A stretch of 51,950 bases of DNA from Verrucomicrobiaceae bacterium UBA7681. Lineage in GTDB: Bacteria > Verrucomicrobiota > Verrucomicrobiia > Verrucomicrobiales > Verrucomicrobiaceae. This document shows positions 26,679 to 35,598 of the stretch, one piece after another. Positions within the stretch are counted from its first letter, which is position 1; each line of letters opens with the position of its first letter. The DNA lies in contig DLGZ01000059.1 in the NCBI GenBank assembly GCA_002482965.1, positions 294,004 to 345,953 on the forward strand. The letters run 5' to 3'. The notes under the pieces were generated by a model that was given only the letters and a program-made list of their open reading frames with translations, ran no database searches and was not told the DNA's origin. A program made the translations under genes and the position numbers.

Positions 26679-27956
26679 TTAGCTGGCGTCGCGATAGGAT
26701 TGAGCGAGGTTGACGATGGTATTGCGTGCATGCGCCATCATGTCGCGCGAAACGCCATTGTTCTCATACCAGTGCGTGTAGGCGTGGTTGTCGAACATGA
26801 TGTCAAAATTGGTGATGAGACGCTCAAACACGGCGGCAATGCCAGTGTGATTGACCAGCGCGAGACCGCTGGCGGCGAAGCCTTCCGGAGCGGTTTCAGC
26901 CACACCCAGCTTGACCCCGGTGGGGACGTAGCTGGCGAAGTTCAGGCTCTTGCGGATGGCCGCCATATTCTCTTCGACTTCCTTGGCTTTCACATCACCA
27001 CGGAACAGAGCGCAGGCGGAAAGATACACACCGTTGGTCCAGTCGATGGCTGCCGTGAAATTGTCCTGCGAGAACGTTTCACGTGCGATGTCGGGGAAAT
27101 TGATGCGGACCTGCCCCTCCTGCCCGGGAGCACGCATGGGGGCAAACGAAGCTGTGAGGAAATGATTACCGGGAAACGGCACCAGATTGGTCACGTATTC
27201 GCTGAGATCGGTGTTCAATCTTCCTGGGAAACGCAGTGACGCAGTCACCGAACTCATGATGAGCGCGATGATTTGGTTGAGATCCATGTAGTTCGGGCTG
27301 CGGTGCAGCTTCGACTTCGCAATGCGGAAGAGCGCCTCGTTGTCGAGCAGCACGGCCGCATCTGCATTGTCCAGGATGCGCTGCAGTGTGAGGATGGCGT
27401 TGTAGGGCTCCACCGCAGAGTCGGAAATCAGCGGGGAGGGAACGACGGAGAACGTGAAGATGCGCTTCTTGGGATAAGCCTGGCGCAGACGCTCAAGAAT
27501 GAGCGAACCCAGACCCGAGCCGGAACCACCACCGATGGAGTGGGTCATCATGAAGCCCTGGAGGGACTTGGTCTTTTCGACGGCGGCATCGATCACATTC
27601 ATGATCTGGTCGATGATGCGCTCACCTTCGACGTTGTAACCACGCGCCCAGTTGTTGGCAGCACCGGGAATTTTGCGAATGATGCAGCTCTCATCAAAGA
27701 GCTGTGCCATGTCACCGCCTTCGATACGGGCGATCACTCCAGGTTCAAGATCCACCAGAATGGCACGCGGGATGTATTTCCCATCACGGACTTTGTGGAA
27801 GAACACCTCCATGTTCGTATTGGCGGCGGCAGTCGTGTTGCCATCCTTCAATGTGCCGGACTCAGTCAGGCCATGCTCACGCAGCAGGAGCCGCCAGTAA
27901 CGGTCGGCGATTTGATTGCCACATTGTCCGACATGAATGCTCAGAATCTCTCTCAC
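26679..27956 (-). CDS. btubB: Bacterial tubulin BtubB
   Basis: BtubB is one half of the bacterial tubulin heterodimer that polymerises with GTP into mini-microtubules. The 425-aa length and sequence (HVGQCGNQIADRYWRL, VDLEPGVI, NNWARGYNVEG, THSIGGGSGSGLGSLILERLR) are plainly tubulin rather than FtsZ. The GTP-binding glycine loop is GGGSGSG (142-148), with Ser in place of the usual Thr. The start is GTG at 27956, fixed by a good ribosome binding site (GGAGGA, 6 bases upstream). It lies 47 bp downstream of btubA. The protein lacks the acidic C-terminal tail of eukaryotic tubulin and ends LAQSYRDAS. Confidence 0.98.
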   Translation of the reverse strand: MREILSIHVGQCGNQIADRYWRLLLREHGLTESGTLKDGNTTAAANTNMEVFFHKVRDGKYIPRAILVDLEPGVIARIEGGDMAQLFDESCIIRKIPGAANNWARGYNVEGERIIDQIMNVIDAAVEKTKSLQGFMMTHSIGGGSGSGLGSLILERLRQAYPKKRIFTFSVVPSPLISDSAVEPYNAILTLQRILDNADAAVLLDNEALFRIAKSKLHRSPNYMDLNQIIALIMSSVTASLRFPGRLNTDLSEYVTNLVPFPGNHFLTASFAPMRAPGQEGQVRINFPDIARETFSQDNFTAAIDWTNGVYLSACALFRGDVKAKEVEENMAAIRKSLNFASYVPTGVKLGVAETAPEGFAASGLALVNHTGIAAVFERLITNFDIMFDNHAYTHWYENNGVSRDMMAHARNTIVNLAQSYRDAS

Positions 27957-27962
27957 GGTTAT

Positions 27963-27968
27963 TCCTCC
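27963..27968 (-). promoter_or_regulatory. Ribosome binding site fixing the GTG start of btubB
   Basis: GGAGGA on the minus strand lies 6 bases before the GTG at 27954-27956. It supports GTG as the true start and independent translation of btubB within the operon. Confidence 0.85.
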
Positions 27969-28003
27969 AAACTGTTGTTTATCGATTGCCTGATTTGCTG
28001 TTC

Positions 28004-29419
28004 TTAACGACGACGGTCAACGAGGTCACGCAGACTCATGCCACCGCCACGGCTGTCATCCTGGCTGGTACTGCTGCGCAAGATGTCAGACGAACTGTCC
28101 TGCACCTTGGCCTTGGCACCACTTTCCTCAGCCACCTGATAGCTCTGGATGAGTTCCTGGGCGGAAGCACGGAGCGCATTGATCTGCTCTTCAGACATGC
28201 CTTCATTGAGGTACCAGTTGGCGAAGGCCTTGCGCTGCCAGAGCTTGTCAAAGTTGTGGCAGATCCGGTCCAGCACACGGGCGATTTCAGTGTTGTTGGC
28301 CAGCAGCACCATGCTCTTGCGGTGCGAGATGCCAGGCTGCTCGACATAGCCGATCTTGAACGCGGTGGGAATCCAGTACGTCAGCGGCAGCTGCTCGCGC
28401 ATCGCAGCGAGGGCGGCGTCTGCCAGCGGCTTGTCATCCATGATGCCACGATAGAGCACCGCCGTGCTCAGGAACCGGCCTTCCATGGGTGAACAGGCGG
28501 CAAACACGGAGCCGTTGTCAAACAGGCTGCGAATCATGTCTTCGACGCCCATTTCTTCGAACTTGCTGCGGTCAGGCGGGGTCAGCGGCGCGAAAGCGCA
28601 CATGAGGAAGTGCAGCGAAGGCTGCGGCACCAGATTCGTGAGCAGTTCACGCAGGCTGATTTCCACCGTCAGGAAGCCGCTGAAACGCATGGAAGCAGTC
28701 AGACCGGCCAGCGCCTCGGTGATGAGGAGGTTCAGGTCATCCACCGTCGGGCTCTCTATGTTCCATTTGCGATGGGCGAGTTCGAACAACGCTTCATTGT
28801 CGAAGATGAGGCAGGCGTCTGCTGAACGGCGCAGCGTGTTGAGTGTAAACACCGTGTTGTAAGGCTCCGTGACCACCGAGGAAACCTGCGGTGACGGCAG
28901 CACCGCGCAGCTCAGGATCGGGAACTCAGGATACTTTTCTTTGACGGACTCAATGAGCAGCGCACCAAAGCCAGACCCTGAACCACCGCCCGTGGCATGC
29001 AAAACGAGGATGCCGCCGACATTGTCACACTTGTCGATCTCAGCATCGAGACGTCCCATGACTTCAGGCAGCACCTCGCGTCCGGCACCCAGATAACCCA
29101 CGGCGAAATTGCCGCCGGCACCTTCCGTGCGGCTGATGAGGTTGCCAGGATTGAAGAGCGATCCGGAAGTGGCCTTGATGTTGTCGATCACACTTGGCTC
29201 CAAATCCACCATCACCGCACGCGGGACATAACTGCCGGAAGATGATTCACCGAGTTTGCTGAAAAAGGCGCTCCAGTTTCCGCGTGGAGCCTGTCCCTGA
29301 GCGGTCTGCCCTGTCAGCGGATCAATGCCGTGCTCCTGACAGATGGTTTTCCAGAAAGACGCGGCAATTTGATTGCCTGCCTGACCGATTGAAATAACGA
29401 TAGTGTTGTTGACCTTCAT
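28004..29419 (-). CDS. btubA: Bacterial tubulin BtubA
   Basis: BtubA is the first gene of the operon and the partner of BtubB. The 471-aa protein begins MKVNNTIVISIGQAGNQIAASFWK and shows the tubulin blocks YVPRAVMVDLEP (64-75), GAGGNFAVGYLGAGRE (100-114), the GTP loop GGGSGSG (144-150), AVLPSPQVSSVVTEPYNTV and DDLNLLITEALAGLTASMRF. The C-terminal tail (about 430-471) is Ser/Asp/Arg-rich and ends in SLRDLVDRRR; this part is variable between Prosthecobacter species. An AGGAGAG ribosome binding site precedes the ATG. Structure of the family: BtubA/B form a heterodimer and a narrow microtubule of a few protofilaments. Its cellular role is still unclear. Confidence 0.98.
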   Translation of the reverse strand: MKVNNTIVISIGQAGNQIAASFWKTICQEHGIDPLTGQTAQGQAPRGNWSAFFSKLGESSSGSYVPRAVMVDLEPSVIDNIKATSGSLFNPGNLISRTEGAGGNFAVGYLGAGREVLPEVMGRLDAEIDKCDNVGGILVLHATGGGSGSGFGALLIESVKEKYPEFPILSCAVLPSPQVSSVVTEPYNTVFTLNTLRRSADACLIFDNEALFELAHRKWNIESPTVDDLNLLITEALAGLTASMRFSGFLTVEISLRELLTNLVPQPSLHFLMCAFAPLTPPDRSKFEEMGVEDMIRSLFDNGSVFAACSPMEGRFLSTAVLYRGIMDDKPLADAALAAMREQLPLTYWIPTAFKIGYVEQPGISHRKSMVLLANNTEIARVLDRICHNFDKLWQRKAFANWYLNEGMSEEQINALRASAQELIQSYQVAEESGAKAKVQDSSSDILRSSTSQDDSRGGGMSLRDLVDRRR

Positions 29420-29423
29420 CAGT

Positions 29424-29430
29424 CTCTCCT
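29424..29430 (-). promoter_or_regulatory. Ribosome binding site of btubA
   Basis: AGGAGAG on the minus strand, with 4 bases (ACTG) before the ATG at 29417-29419. It is one of the clearest Shine-Dalgarno sites in the window, fitting strong translation of the first tubulin gene. Confidence 0.85.
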
Positions 29431-29497
29431 AATTTTCGCGGTTTCTAATGTGATGTGAAATGCCAGCATTTGAAAGGGGAGAAGCCACCAGCCACAC

Positions 29498-29523
29498 CAT
29501 GCCGATGATTCTCATCCGGCATG
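29498..29523 (-). promoter_or_regulatory. Hairpin in the btubA leader
   Basis: CATGCCGATGA and TCATCCGGCATG can pair around a 3-base loop with one bulged base. The hairpin sits about 80-105 bases upstream of the btubA start codon, in the only gap (264 bp) where the operon promoter can lie. It could be a leader structure or a weak attenuator; no T-run follows. Confidence 0.4.
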
Positions 29524-29683
29524 CCCCGGACTTCGCAATCAAAGCGGCATTGTTTGCGGAATCCTTCTCCACTGAAGGTAGTTTTACCTGTTAGTGCGCC
29601 GGGAGTCCACGCAAATTCCATGCTTTCGTGAGGAATCCCACGCCGAAATGGCTTCAATATTGAAATGCGCGCAATGGCTGGGA

Positions 29684-32251
29684 TCACGGTGTTGCTTCGC
29701 GTTTCGGCGGCAGAGTTGAGGCCGTGGATATGGCAGGCATCTGTCCGGTTCTGTTTTCAACCTGCCCCTGCTTCATGCGGTCGATCTCCTCCTTGGATGG
29801 AACAATGGCACGGCGAATGGTGATGGGATCCTTCGCCGGCTGCTTCTCAGCAGTCGCTGGCGGGACTGGCTCAGCCACGGGTTTCGGACTGATGAAGGCA
29901 GGTGTTACCGCTGCGGTTCTTGTGTCTGAACCTGCTGACTTTTCAGCCACCGGTTTTGTCATCGGCTTCACATCATCCGCCTGGACGGACACACTTGGTG
30001 GCGGAGCAGGAGCCTCTGGCACCGACGCCACGACTGCAGGCATTGGTTTGGCAGGTGGATTCGGCGCTGCTTCCACCACCACTGACGTTGGTTTGACGGA
30101 TGGATTCGGCACCGCCTCCTTCATGACTGCAGCCGGTTTGACAGGTTCGACAACAACAGGTGCGGGCGGTGGTTTGACTGCTGCAACTTGCGCCGGAACC
30201 GGCTTGCTCTGGACAACCTTCACGACCGCCGGTGGCACGTCATTTTTCCTGACGACAGGCCCTTCAGCTTCAGCAGAGGAAACCACCGGCTGCACCACAG
30301 CTTCAGGCTTCGCTTTGCCCCCCAAAATCCATGCACCTATGCCCAGCAGCACAACGGCAGCGGCCGCCATGGCTCCCCAGGGCAGACTGCGCTTTTGCGG
30401 GTGCAACGAATTGAAGTCATGCGTCTTCATCCCGCGCTTGATGGGGGAAATGGGTGCCTCCTCAAAAGTTTCGGCGGCAGCATTCGTCGCATGCCAATCC
30501 TCGTCAAAGTCAGAGACGGAGCCGACGCTTTCCATCTCCTCCACCGCCACCACATGGCTGCCACGCAGACGTGTCGCAAGGTCCACCGTCGGCGCTGTCA
30601 GCAGCGCCTCAAACTTGTCGATGAAATCACCTGGACTTGGCGTCTTGCCCGCACGGCGGATGAGTTCAAGGCATTCACGCACATAAGCGGCGGCCGCCTC
30701 AGGGATGGATTCAGGAAACTGCGGCACGCCTCCGCTCTGACGCTCACCTGTCAGCAAATAGCCCGCAAGCGCCACAAAAGAGCGATGCCGGAAATCACGA
30801 TTCTGCAAATGCTCCTCCAGCGGCTGGCCTTCGGCGAGATCCATGTCAACCAGCAGCGGCTCATACAGGCTGCGCATGGTCATGTGCGGACGCAGCTTCA
30901 CCACAAACGAAGGCCAGGCATCCAGGCGCTTCTGCATCAGCCGTTCGAGTTCACGCGACAGCAGCGGGCCATTTTTCCCCACCCGCAGCAGGATGTTGGA
31001 AGGGTGCAAATCCACGCGCTGCACGCCACACTCCACCGCCTGATCAAGCCCGGCGCGAATCTGTCGCATCAGCACCGTCACTTCAGCAGGATTGAGCGTG
31101 ATGCGCTCCGCCATCAGACGGCTGAGCGCAAAGCCAGGCTCCCGCTCTTCGGTCAGGAACGTCCAGTCAGGACTTTCCCAGAGACTCAAGGACCGCAGGA
31201 TGTTCGGGTGCCGCTCAGGATTGAAACGCCACATCTGCAATGGCACCGCCTCGTAGCGGGATTTATCCACAATTCTCGATGGCGGCAACAGATGCACCGT
31301 GACAGGCTGGTCCAGCTTCGTGTTGATCGCAGGAATGGAAAAAGGATAGCGGCGGGCGTGATCCACATCCTCCACGCGAAACCGCGTTCCAAGAATGGTT
31401 TCGACCGGCACATCTTCCAGCAGCAGTTCCTGAAGCTGAGATTGTGGCAGCAGCGAGGAGCTCACCACCAGGTGTTTGCGGAAGTTGCGCGCTTTAATAT
31501 TGCTCGAAAGGGCGCTGAACGCTTCGCGCACATCATCACGCAGCTTTTCGATCGATGTCGGAGCATTGTCGGGGTCGGTGAGAGCAGCTCTGACCGCAGT
31601 TCGCAATCCCATCGGCAGTTGTGTTAATGCAGGAAACTTGTCCGGATTTTCGCCTGCATATGGCTGCCCGGTCAGCAGAAGAAAAATCAACCGGCATGCC
31701 TCCACCACCAGCCGCGCACCACTTTGCACCTCGGTCCCTGCATCCAGCTGCGACAGCCCGTAATCAAATACGCGGAGCTGCAGGAATGTGTCCTCCAGAG
31801 TCGTGACCAGCACGCGGTCCAGATGCATGCGCGAAACGAGACGCTGAAATCCTTGCAATTGCAGCAGGTCATCCAGCAACTGATAAACCAGCGCCAGTCC
31901 TGTTGCGGGTGCCACTGCGCCGCGCCTTTGGGTGTAATGCTCGACGAACTCGCCGTCGTTGAGATTGCTGGTGTAATAAACCAGCCCTTGGTCCTCACCC
32001 ACTTCCAAAATGCGCATGAAAGCATGCCCGCGAATTTCCGATGCCTGACGGGCACGCTCAAAGGCCGATCTCTTCATCGCCGCATCCAGTGTGCTGCCGC
32101 CACGCAGCACATGCAATTCCACCAAGCGATGGATCCGGTTGTCAAAGGCCAGAAAAACAACCTCGTCCTTGGAACGCATCAACTCAACCGGTGCACCACC
32201 GGTTCGATGCGCCACAGACAGGCTGCCAAATTGCTGAAGCTCTTCAATCAT
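29684..32251 (-). CDS. Single-pass membrane protein with two degenerate protein-kinase domains
   Basis: The 855-aa protein has two tandem kinase-like regions in its cytoplasmic part. The first (about 1-250) has MHLDRVLV (142-149) where kinases have HRDLKxxN and FDYG (162-165) where they have DFG. The second (about 275-560) has VDLHPSNILL (413-422), close to a HRDxxxxN catalytic loop, but LVDMDL replaces DFG and no clear glycine loop or VAxK lysine is visible. Both are therefore probably pseudokinases. A membrane helix follows (about 626-644), then a long Pro/Val/Lys-rich periplasmic region (645-855) resembling a wall-spanning stalk. It lies just upstream of btubA in the same direction (264-bp gap). 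Function unknown; receptor or scaffold is inferred. Confidence 0.75.
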   Translation of the reverse strand: MIEELQQFGSLSVAHRTGGAPVELMRSKDEVVFLAFDNRIHRLVELHVLRGGSTLDAAMKRSAFERARQASEIRGHAFMRILEVGEDQGLVYYTSNLNDGEFVEHYTQRRGAVAPATGLALVYQLLDDLLQLQGFQRLVSRMHLDRVLVTTLEDTFLQLRVFDYGLSQLDAGTEVQSGARLVVEACRLIFLLLTGQPYAGENPDKFPALTQLPMGLRTAVRAALTDPDNAPTSIEKLRDDVREAFSALSSNIKARNFRKHLVVSSSLLPQSQLQELLLEDVPVETILGTRFRVEDVDHARRYPFSIPAINTKLDQPVTVHLLPPSRIVDKSRYEAVPLQMWRFNPERHPNILRSLSLWESPDWTFLTEEREPGFALSRLMAERITLNPAEVTVLMRQIRAGLDQAVECGVQRVDLHPSNILLRVGKNGPLLSRELERLMQKRLDAWPSFVVKLRPHMTMRSLYEPLLVDMDLAEGQPLEEHLQNRDFRHRSFVALAGYLLTGERQSGGVPQFPESIPEAAAAYVRECLELIRRAGKTPSPGDFIDKFEALLTAPTVDLATRLRGSHVVAVEEMESVGSVSDFDEDWHATNAAAETFEEAPISPIKRGMKTHDFNSLHPQKRSLPWGAMAAAAVVLLGIGAWILGGKAKPEAVVQPVVSSAEAEGPVVRKNDVPPAVVKVVQSKPVPAQVAAVKPPPAPVVVEPVKPAAVMKEAVPNPSVKPTSVVVEAAPNPPAKPMPAVVASVPEAPAPPPSVSVQADDVKPMTKPVAEKSAGSDTRTAAVTPAFISPKPVAEPVPPATAEKQPAKDPITIRRAIVPSKEEIDRMKQGQVENRTGQMPAISTASTLPPKREATP

Positions 32252-32534
32252 AACAAGTTAATGAACCATACCATGAGATCATGCTGACCGAAAGTTTCGG
32301 GACAGAACCTCACATGCACGCTCTAATTTATAAGGGTTGTGGCTCAAAATTGCAAAGTTTTTCTAACAAATCTGGTAATTTTACACTGTCGATTGGCCAT
32401 CTTAAAATGGTTAAACCATAAAAAGCATAGCCCACTACAACCCTCTCGGTAAGCTCAAAAGATACCAAGTGGACTCACAAAAATGAAATTTTAACATCCC
32501 TGAAACTCAGTTTTGAGTCAGTCGGACTTTGAGT

Positions 32535-34091
32535 TCATCTTTTGTTCCCGACTGCCGGCAAGGATTTACCAGCAGGGTCACCCCCGGCAATCACTCTAAG
32601 ACGCTTTTTCTCATCATCGTTCCATTGCTGGGAAGTGCCAGTAAGCGCGTTGCGCGCCGCAATTTTGATCTCTGCGGCATTCGCGGAACCAGGATAGGCC
32701 AACATTTCCCACAGTGTGATGGCGTTTCCCTTCACTCGTTCCAGCAGTAGTTGACACACACGCAGGCGGACTTCCTCATTCTGGGGCGGGTCCAAATTCA
32801 GCCAGACCAGCAGATTCATATACTGCGGGCTGTCAAACGGCAGCTCCTGGCTTTGCCCGGAGAGAACCTTTTCGTTTTCCCGCCAGTCGCCAGTTTTTGC
32901 CAGCTCATGCTGCGGTTTAAACTGAGCCATCTCGGCGACCTTTTTCTGCAGGGTCTCTTTCCGCCACGCCTCGATCTCAGCAAGTGAGGGTGCTGCAGTA
33001 GTCGTCTCAGCTTTACTAAACGTGTTGAGAACACGGTTCACAAACTCCCGCGGCAGCACCAGAATCGTGAGCGCCATCAAGGCGCTGCCACAAACCCAGC
33101 CCAAAATAAATCGCGCAACCGGAACCGACTTATAATGAATGGGAATGCTTCTGACAGCTCGATCCGGTGCCGAAAACGGCTCAGCCTGGACCTTCGTAGA
33201 ACCCCCGATATCCGTTTTAACGGTCGCCAGCTTTTGGGTCGCCAGCGCAAACTTTTCCTGCTGTTGCGCAAATTTCATCGCCAGTTCCCACCAGCAGTCA
33301 GGCAGCACCGCCTTGAACAAATCCTTCCCTTCAATGTCAGTCGTCAGACACTCCGACAAATGATCCAGCGCCTCACGTTCCGCCTTGCTCTGCCAAGTCC
33401 AGACCGTTTTGGGTTTGCGCAGCCGCACGTCCCAGAAATCACGCTCATCCTGCACAGCGCTGCACACGACGCGCCCGGCCGCCAGCCAGCGCCTGGCATC
33501 CGCCAGCGCCTCCTGATGCTCCTCACCTGCCAGTGGCAGCGCCGCATTGTAGAGCTGCTCTGCGCGTGAAAATCGCGTCACCGCCAGCGTGGCGGCCAGA
33601 GCCAGCATGACATCCACGGCACAGGCGTTTCTAGAGGCATGCGATGCCACGATGGCGTCTGCGAGTCTGGAAAGGCGGTGCGTCTCCCCACGTGCGGCCC
33701 AGCGGGACGCCACCATGCAGGTCACGTTGACCTCGCCGCTGCCCATTTCAATGACCAAGTCGGGGATGCGTGCGAGTTCTGCGAGCTGGTCCTCATCCTG
33801 CTCAAACATCTCCGCAATCAGCAGACTGCCCGCCGCCGCCCACTCCGGCTTTGAAAAGGCCTGGCAGCAGAATGCATCAAAATGACCCGGCACGGCAACC
33901 CTGCCGACCACAGCACGCAGCAGGCCCTTGGCGCTTGTGCGCAGTTCTTCCGGCAGCTCTGTCGCTATCATCATCTCGATGCGAATCATCGTCTCTGGAT
34001 TGATCGCACTGCTGGAGCCACCATCCAGCACTTGGCTGGAAGACCCCTTTACGGCGGATGCTGAGGCGCGATTTCCCATTTTCAGCGCCAT
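32535..34091 (-). CDS. Single-pass membrane protein of unknown family (518 aa)
   Basis: The N-terminal cytoplasmic part (1-325) is largely helical with TPR/alpha-solenoid-like hairpins (e.g. LADAIVASHASRNACAVDVMLALAATLA, then RFSRAEQLYNAALPLAGEEHQEALADARRW). A basic segment precedes one membrane helix (about 326-346, FILGWVCGSALMALTILVLP), and a helical periplasmic domain follows (about 365-518). I recognise no enzyme motif. It is read in the same direction as the pseudokinase gene, which begins 283 bp downstream after an AT-rich gap, so the two may form a pair. The layout (soluble helical part, one TM, periplasmic helical part) recalls the large unknown proteins of the 39-51 kb operon, but I cannot show homology. 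Confidence 0.65.
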   Translation of the reverse strand: MALKMGNRASASAVKGSSSQVLDGGSSSAINPETMIRIEMMIATELPEELRTSAKGLLRAVVGRVAVPGHFDAFCCQAFSKPEWAAAGSLLIAEMFEQDEDQLAELARIPDLVIEMGSGEVNVTCMVASRWAARGETHRLSRLADAIVASHASRNACAVDVMLALAATLAVTRFSRAEQLYNAALPLAGEEHQEALADARRWLAAGRVVCSAVQDERDFWDVRLRKPKTVWTWQSKAEREALDHLSECLTTDIEGKDLFKAVLPDCWWELAMKFAQQQEKFALATQKLATVKTDIGGSTKVQAEPFSAPDRAVRSIPIHYKSVPVARFILGWVCGSALMALTILVLPREFVNRVLNTFSKAETTTAAPSLAEIEAWRKETLQKKVAEMAQFKPQHELAKTGDWRENEKVLSGQSQELPFDSPQYMNLLVWLNLDPPQNEEVRLRVCQLLLERVKGNAITLWEMLAYPGSANAAEIKIAARNALTGTSQQWNDDEKKRLRVIAGGDPAGKSLPAVGNKR

Positions 34092-34147
34092 TGATAAGAC
34101 GAATCACGCCAGATGCAACGCATGCGTCACACAGGTGGCCAATTCGA

Positions 34148-35575
34148 TCATGCAAAAATCTCCTTCGCCACCGTGCCATAAACGTCCGTGAGACGGAAGT
34201 CGCGGCCTGCATAACGGAAAGTAAGCCGTTCGTGATCAAGCCCCATCAGCGCCAGCACCGTCGCGTGCCAGTCATGGATGTGCATCTTGTTCTGCACCGC
34301 TTCGTAGCCGTAATCATCCGTCATCCCGTAATTCATGCCGCCCTTCACCCCGCCGCCGGCCATCCACATGGAGAAGCCCTTGTTGTTGTGATCGCGCCCG
34401 TCGTCACCCTGGCTGTGCGGCGTACGACCAAATTCCCCACCCCAGATGATCAGCGTATCTTTGAGAAGTCCCCGCTGCTTCAGATCAGCCAGCAGACCGG
34501 CAATGGGCTTGTCGATCGCCCCGGTGTTGCGTTCCAGTGAGGCCTTCAGATTGAAATGCTGGTCCCAGTTGCCATTGGTGAGCTCGATGAAGCGCACGCC
34601 AGCCTCCACAAACTTGCGCGCCATCAGGCACTGCCTGCCAAACGCATCCGTCTCCTGCTCATCGATGCCATACAGCGCCTTCGTGGCCGCCGTTTCCTTG
34701 CTCAGATCCATCACCTTCGGCACCTCGGCCTGCATGCGAAATGCCAGCTCATACGATTCGATCACGCCTTCCACTTCGGCGCTGACGCCGCCGTCCTGCT
34801 GCATTCGCGCCTTGTTGAGCGCCTGCACCAGATCCAGTTGCGTGCGCTGCTCATCGGTCGTGTAGCGGTTGTTCTTGATGTTTGCCACGGTGGCCTGCTC
34901 CATGCCACCGCCCCGCCGTCCACCGCCACCACCCCCGGGGAAACCGTTGCCGCCGATCTTAGTACCCTGATAAATGGCAGGCAGAAAAGCGCTGCCATAA
35001 GTGCGTGTCGCGTTGCCGGGCGGATTCACCGTGATGAATCCCGGCAGATTTTCATTCATCGTGCCAAGACCATACAAAGCCCACGAGCCCAGCGACGGAC
35101 GCACAAACTGCGTCGTTCCAGTGTGGAGCTGGGAAAACGCCTGCGGATGCGCCGGCAGATCCGTGGACATCGAATTCAGGATGCACATCTCATCCGCATG
35201 CTTGCCCAAATTGGGGAACAACTCGGAGATGTACAGGCCGCTCTTGCCCTGCTGGTTGAATTTCCAAGGCGACGCCATCAGCTTCGCCGTGCCGTAGCGC
35301 CCGGCCGCCGAGGGCGCCCCTTTCCCATTGTCAGCGATCAGCTTTGGCTTGTAGTCAAACGTGTCCACATGCGACGGCGCCCCCTGCATGCATAGAAAGA
35401 TCACATGCTTCGCGCGGCCCGCGAAATGCGGCACCTTCGGTGCCAGCGGCCCCGTGGCGGCCTGCGGATTCGCACGCAAAGCCTGCTGCTGCGCCAGCGC
35501 CGCAAAGGCCAGGTAGCCGAAGCCGTTGGAGCCGGTCTTCAAAAACTCGCGCCGGGAAAATTGATTGGTGTTCAT
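34148..35575 (-). CDS. DUF1501 protein with Tat signal
   Basis: This 475-aa protein starts with a twin-arginine signal (SRREFLKTGS, residues 7-16) followed by a hydrophobic stretch, so it is exported folded. The body shows the DUF1501 pattern: HVIFLCMQGAPSHVDTFDYKP (about 57-77), GLYISELFPNLGKHADEMCILNSM, HPQAFSQLHTG, and near the end IIWGGEFGRTPHSQG and the DGRDHN block. The fold is related to alkaline phosphatase/sulfatase, and the conserved Asp/His residues suggest metal binding. In Planctomycetes and Verrucomicrobia it nearly always follows a DUF1549/DUF1553 gene, as here (23 bp apart). The substrate is unknown; a role in polysaccharide breakdown is often proposed. Confidence 0.9.
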   Translation of the reverse strand: MNTNQFSRREFLKTGSNGFGYLAFAALAQQQALRANPQAATGPLAPKVPHFAGRAKHVIFLCMQGAPSHVDTFDYKPKLIADNGKGAPSAAGRYGTAKLMASPWKFNQQGKSGLYISELFPNLGKHADEMCILNSMSTDLPAHPQAFSQLHTGTTQFVRPSLGSWALYGLGTMNENLPGFITVNPPGNATRTYGSAFLPAIYQGTKIGGNGFPGGGGGGRRGGGMEQATVANIKNNRYTTDEQRTQLDLVQALNKARMQQDGGVSAEVEGVIESYELAFRMQAEVPKVMDLSKETAATKALYGIDEQETDAFGRQCLMARKFVEAGVRFIELTNGNWDQHFNLKASLERNTGAIDKPIAGLLADLKQRGLLKDTLIIWGGEFGRTPHSQGDDGRDHNNKGFSMWMAGGGVKGGMNYGMTDDYGYEAVQNKMHIHDWHATVLALMGLDHERLTFRYAGRDFRLTDVYGTVAKEIFA

Positions 35576-35598
35576 GACGTGGGAAGAATAGAGGTGCT

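Noticed and set aside
29445..29687. 80-aa minus-strand ORF in the btubA leader
   Set aside because: The second half looks mildly protein-like (MEFAWTPG..), but there is no RBS, no family match by eye, and it overlaps the pseudokinase stop; too weak to call, though a leader peptide cannot be excluded.
30188..31627. 479-aa plus-strand ORF antisense to the pseudokinase
   Set aside because: His/Arg/Gln-rich with no motif; the minus-strand frame has a clear domain and TM pattern.
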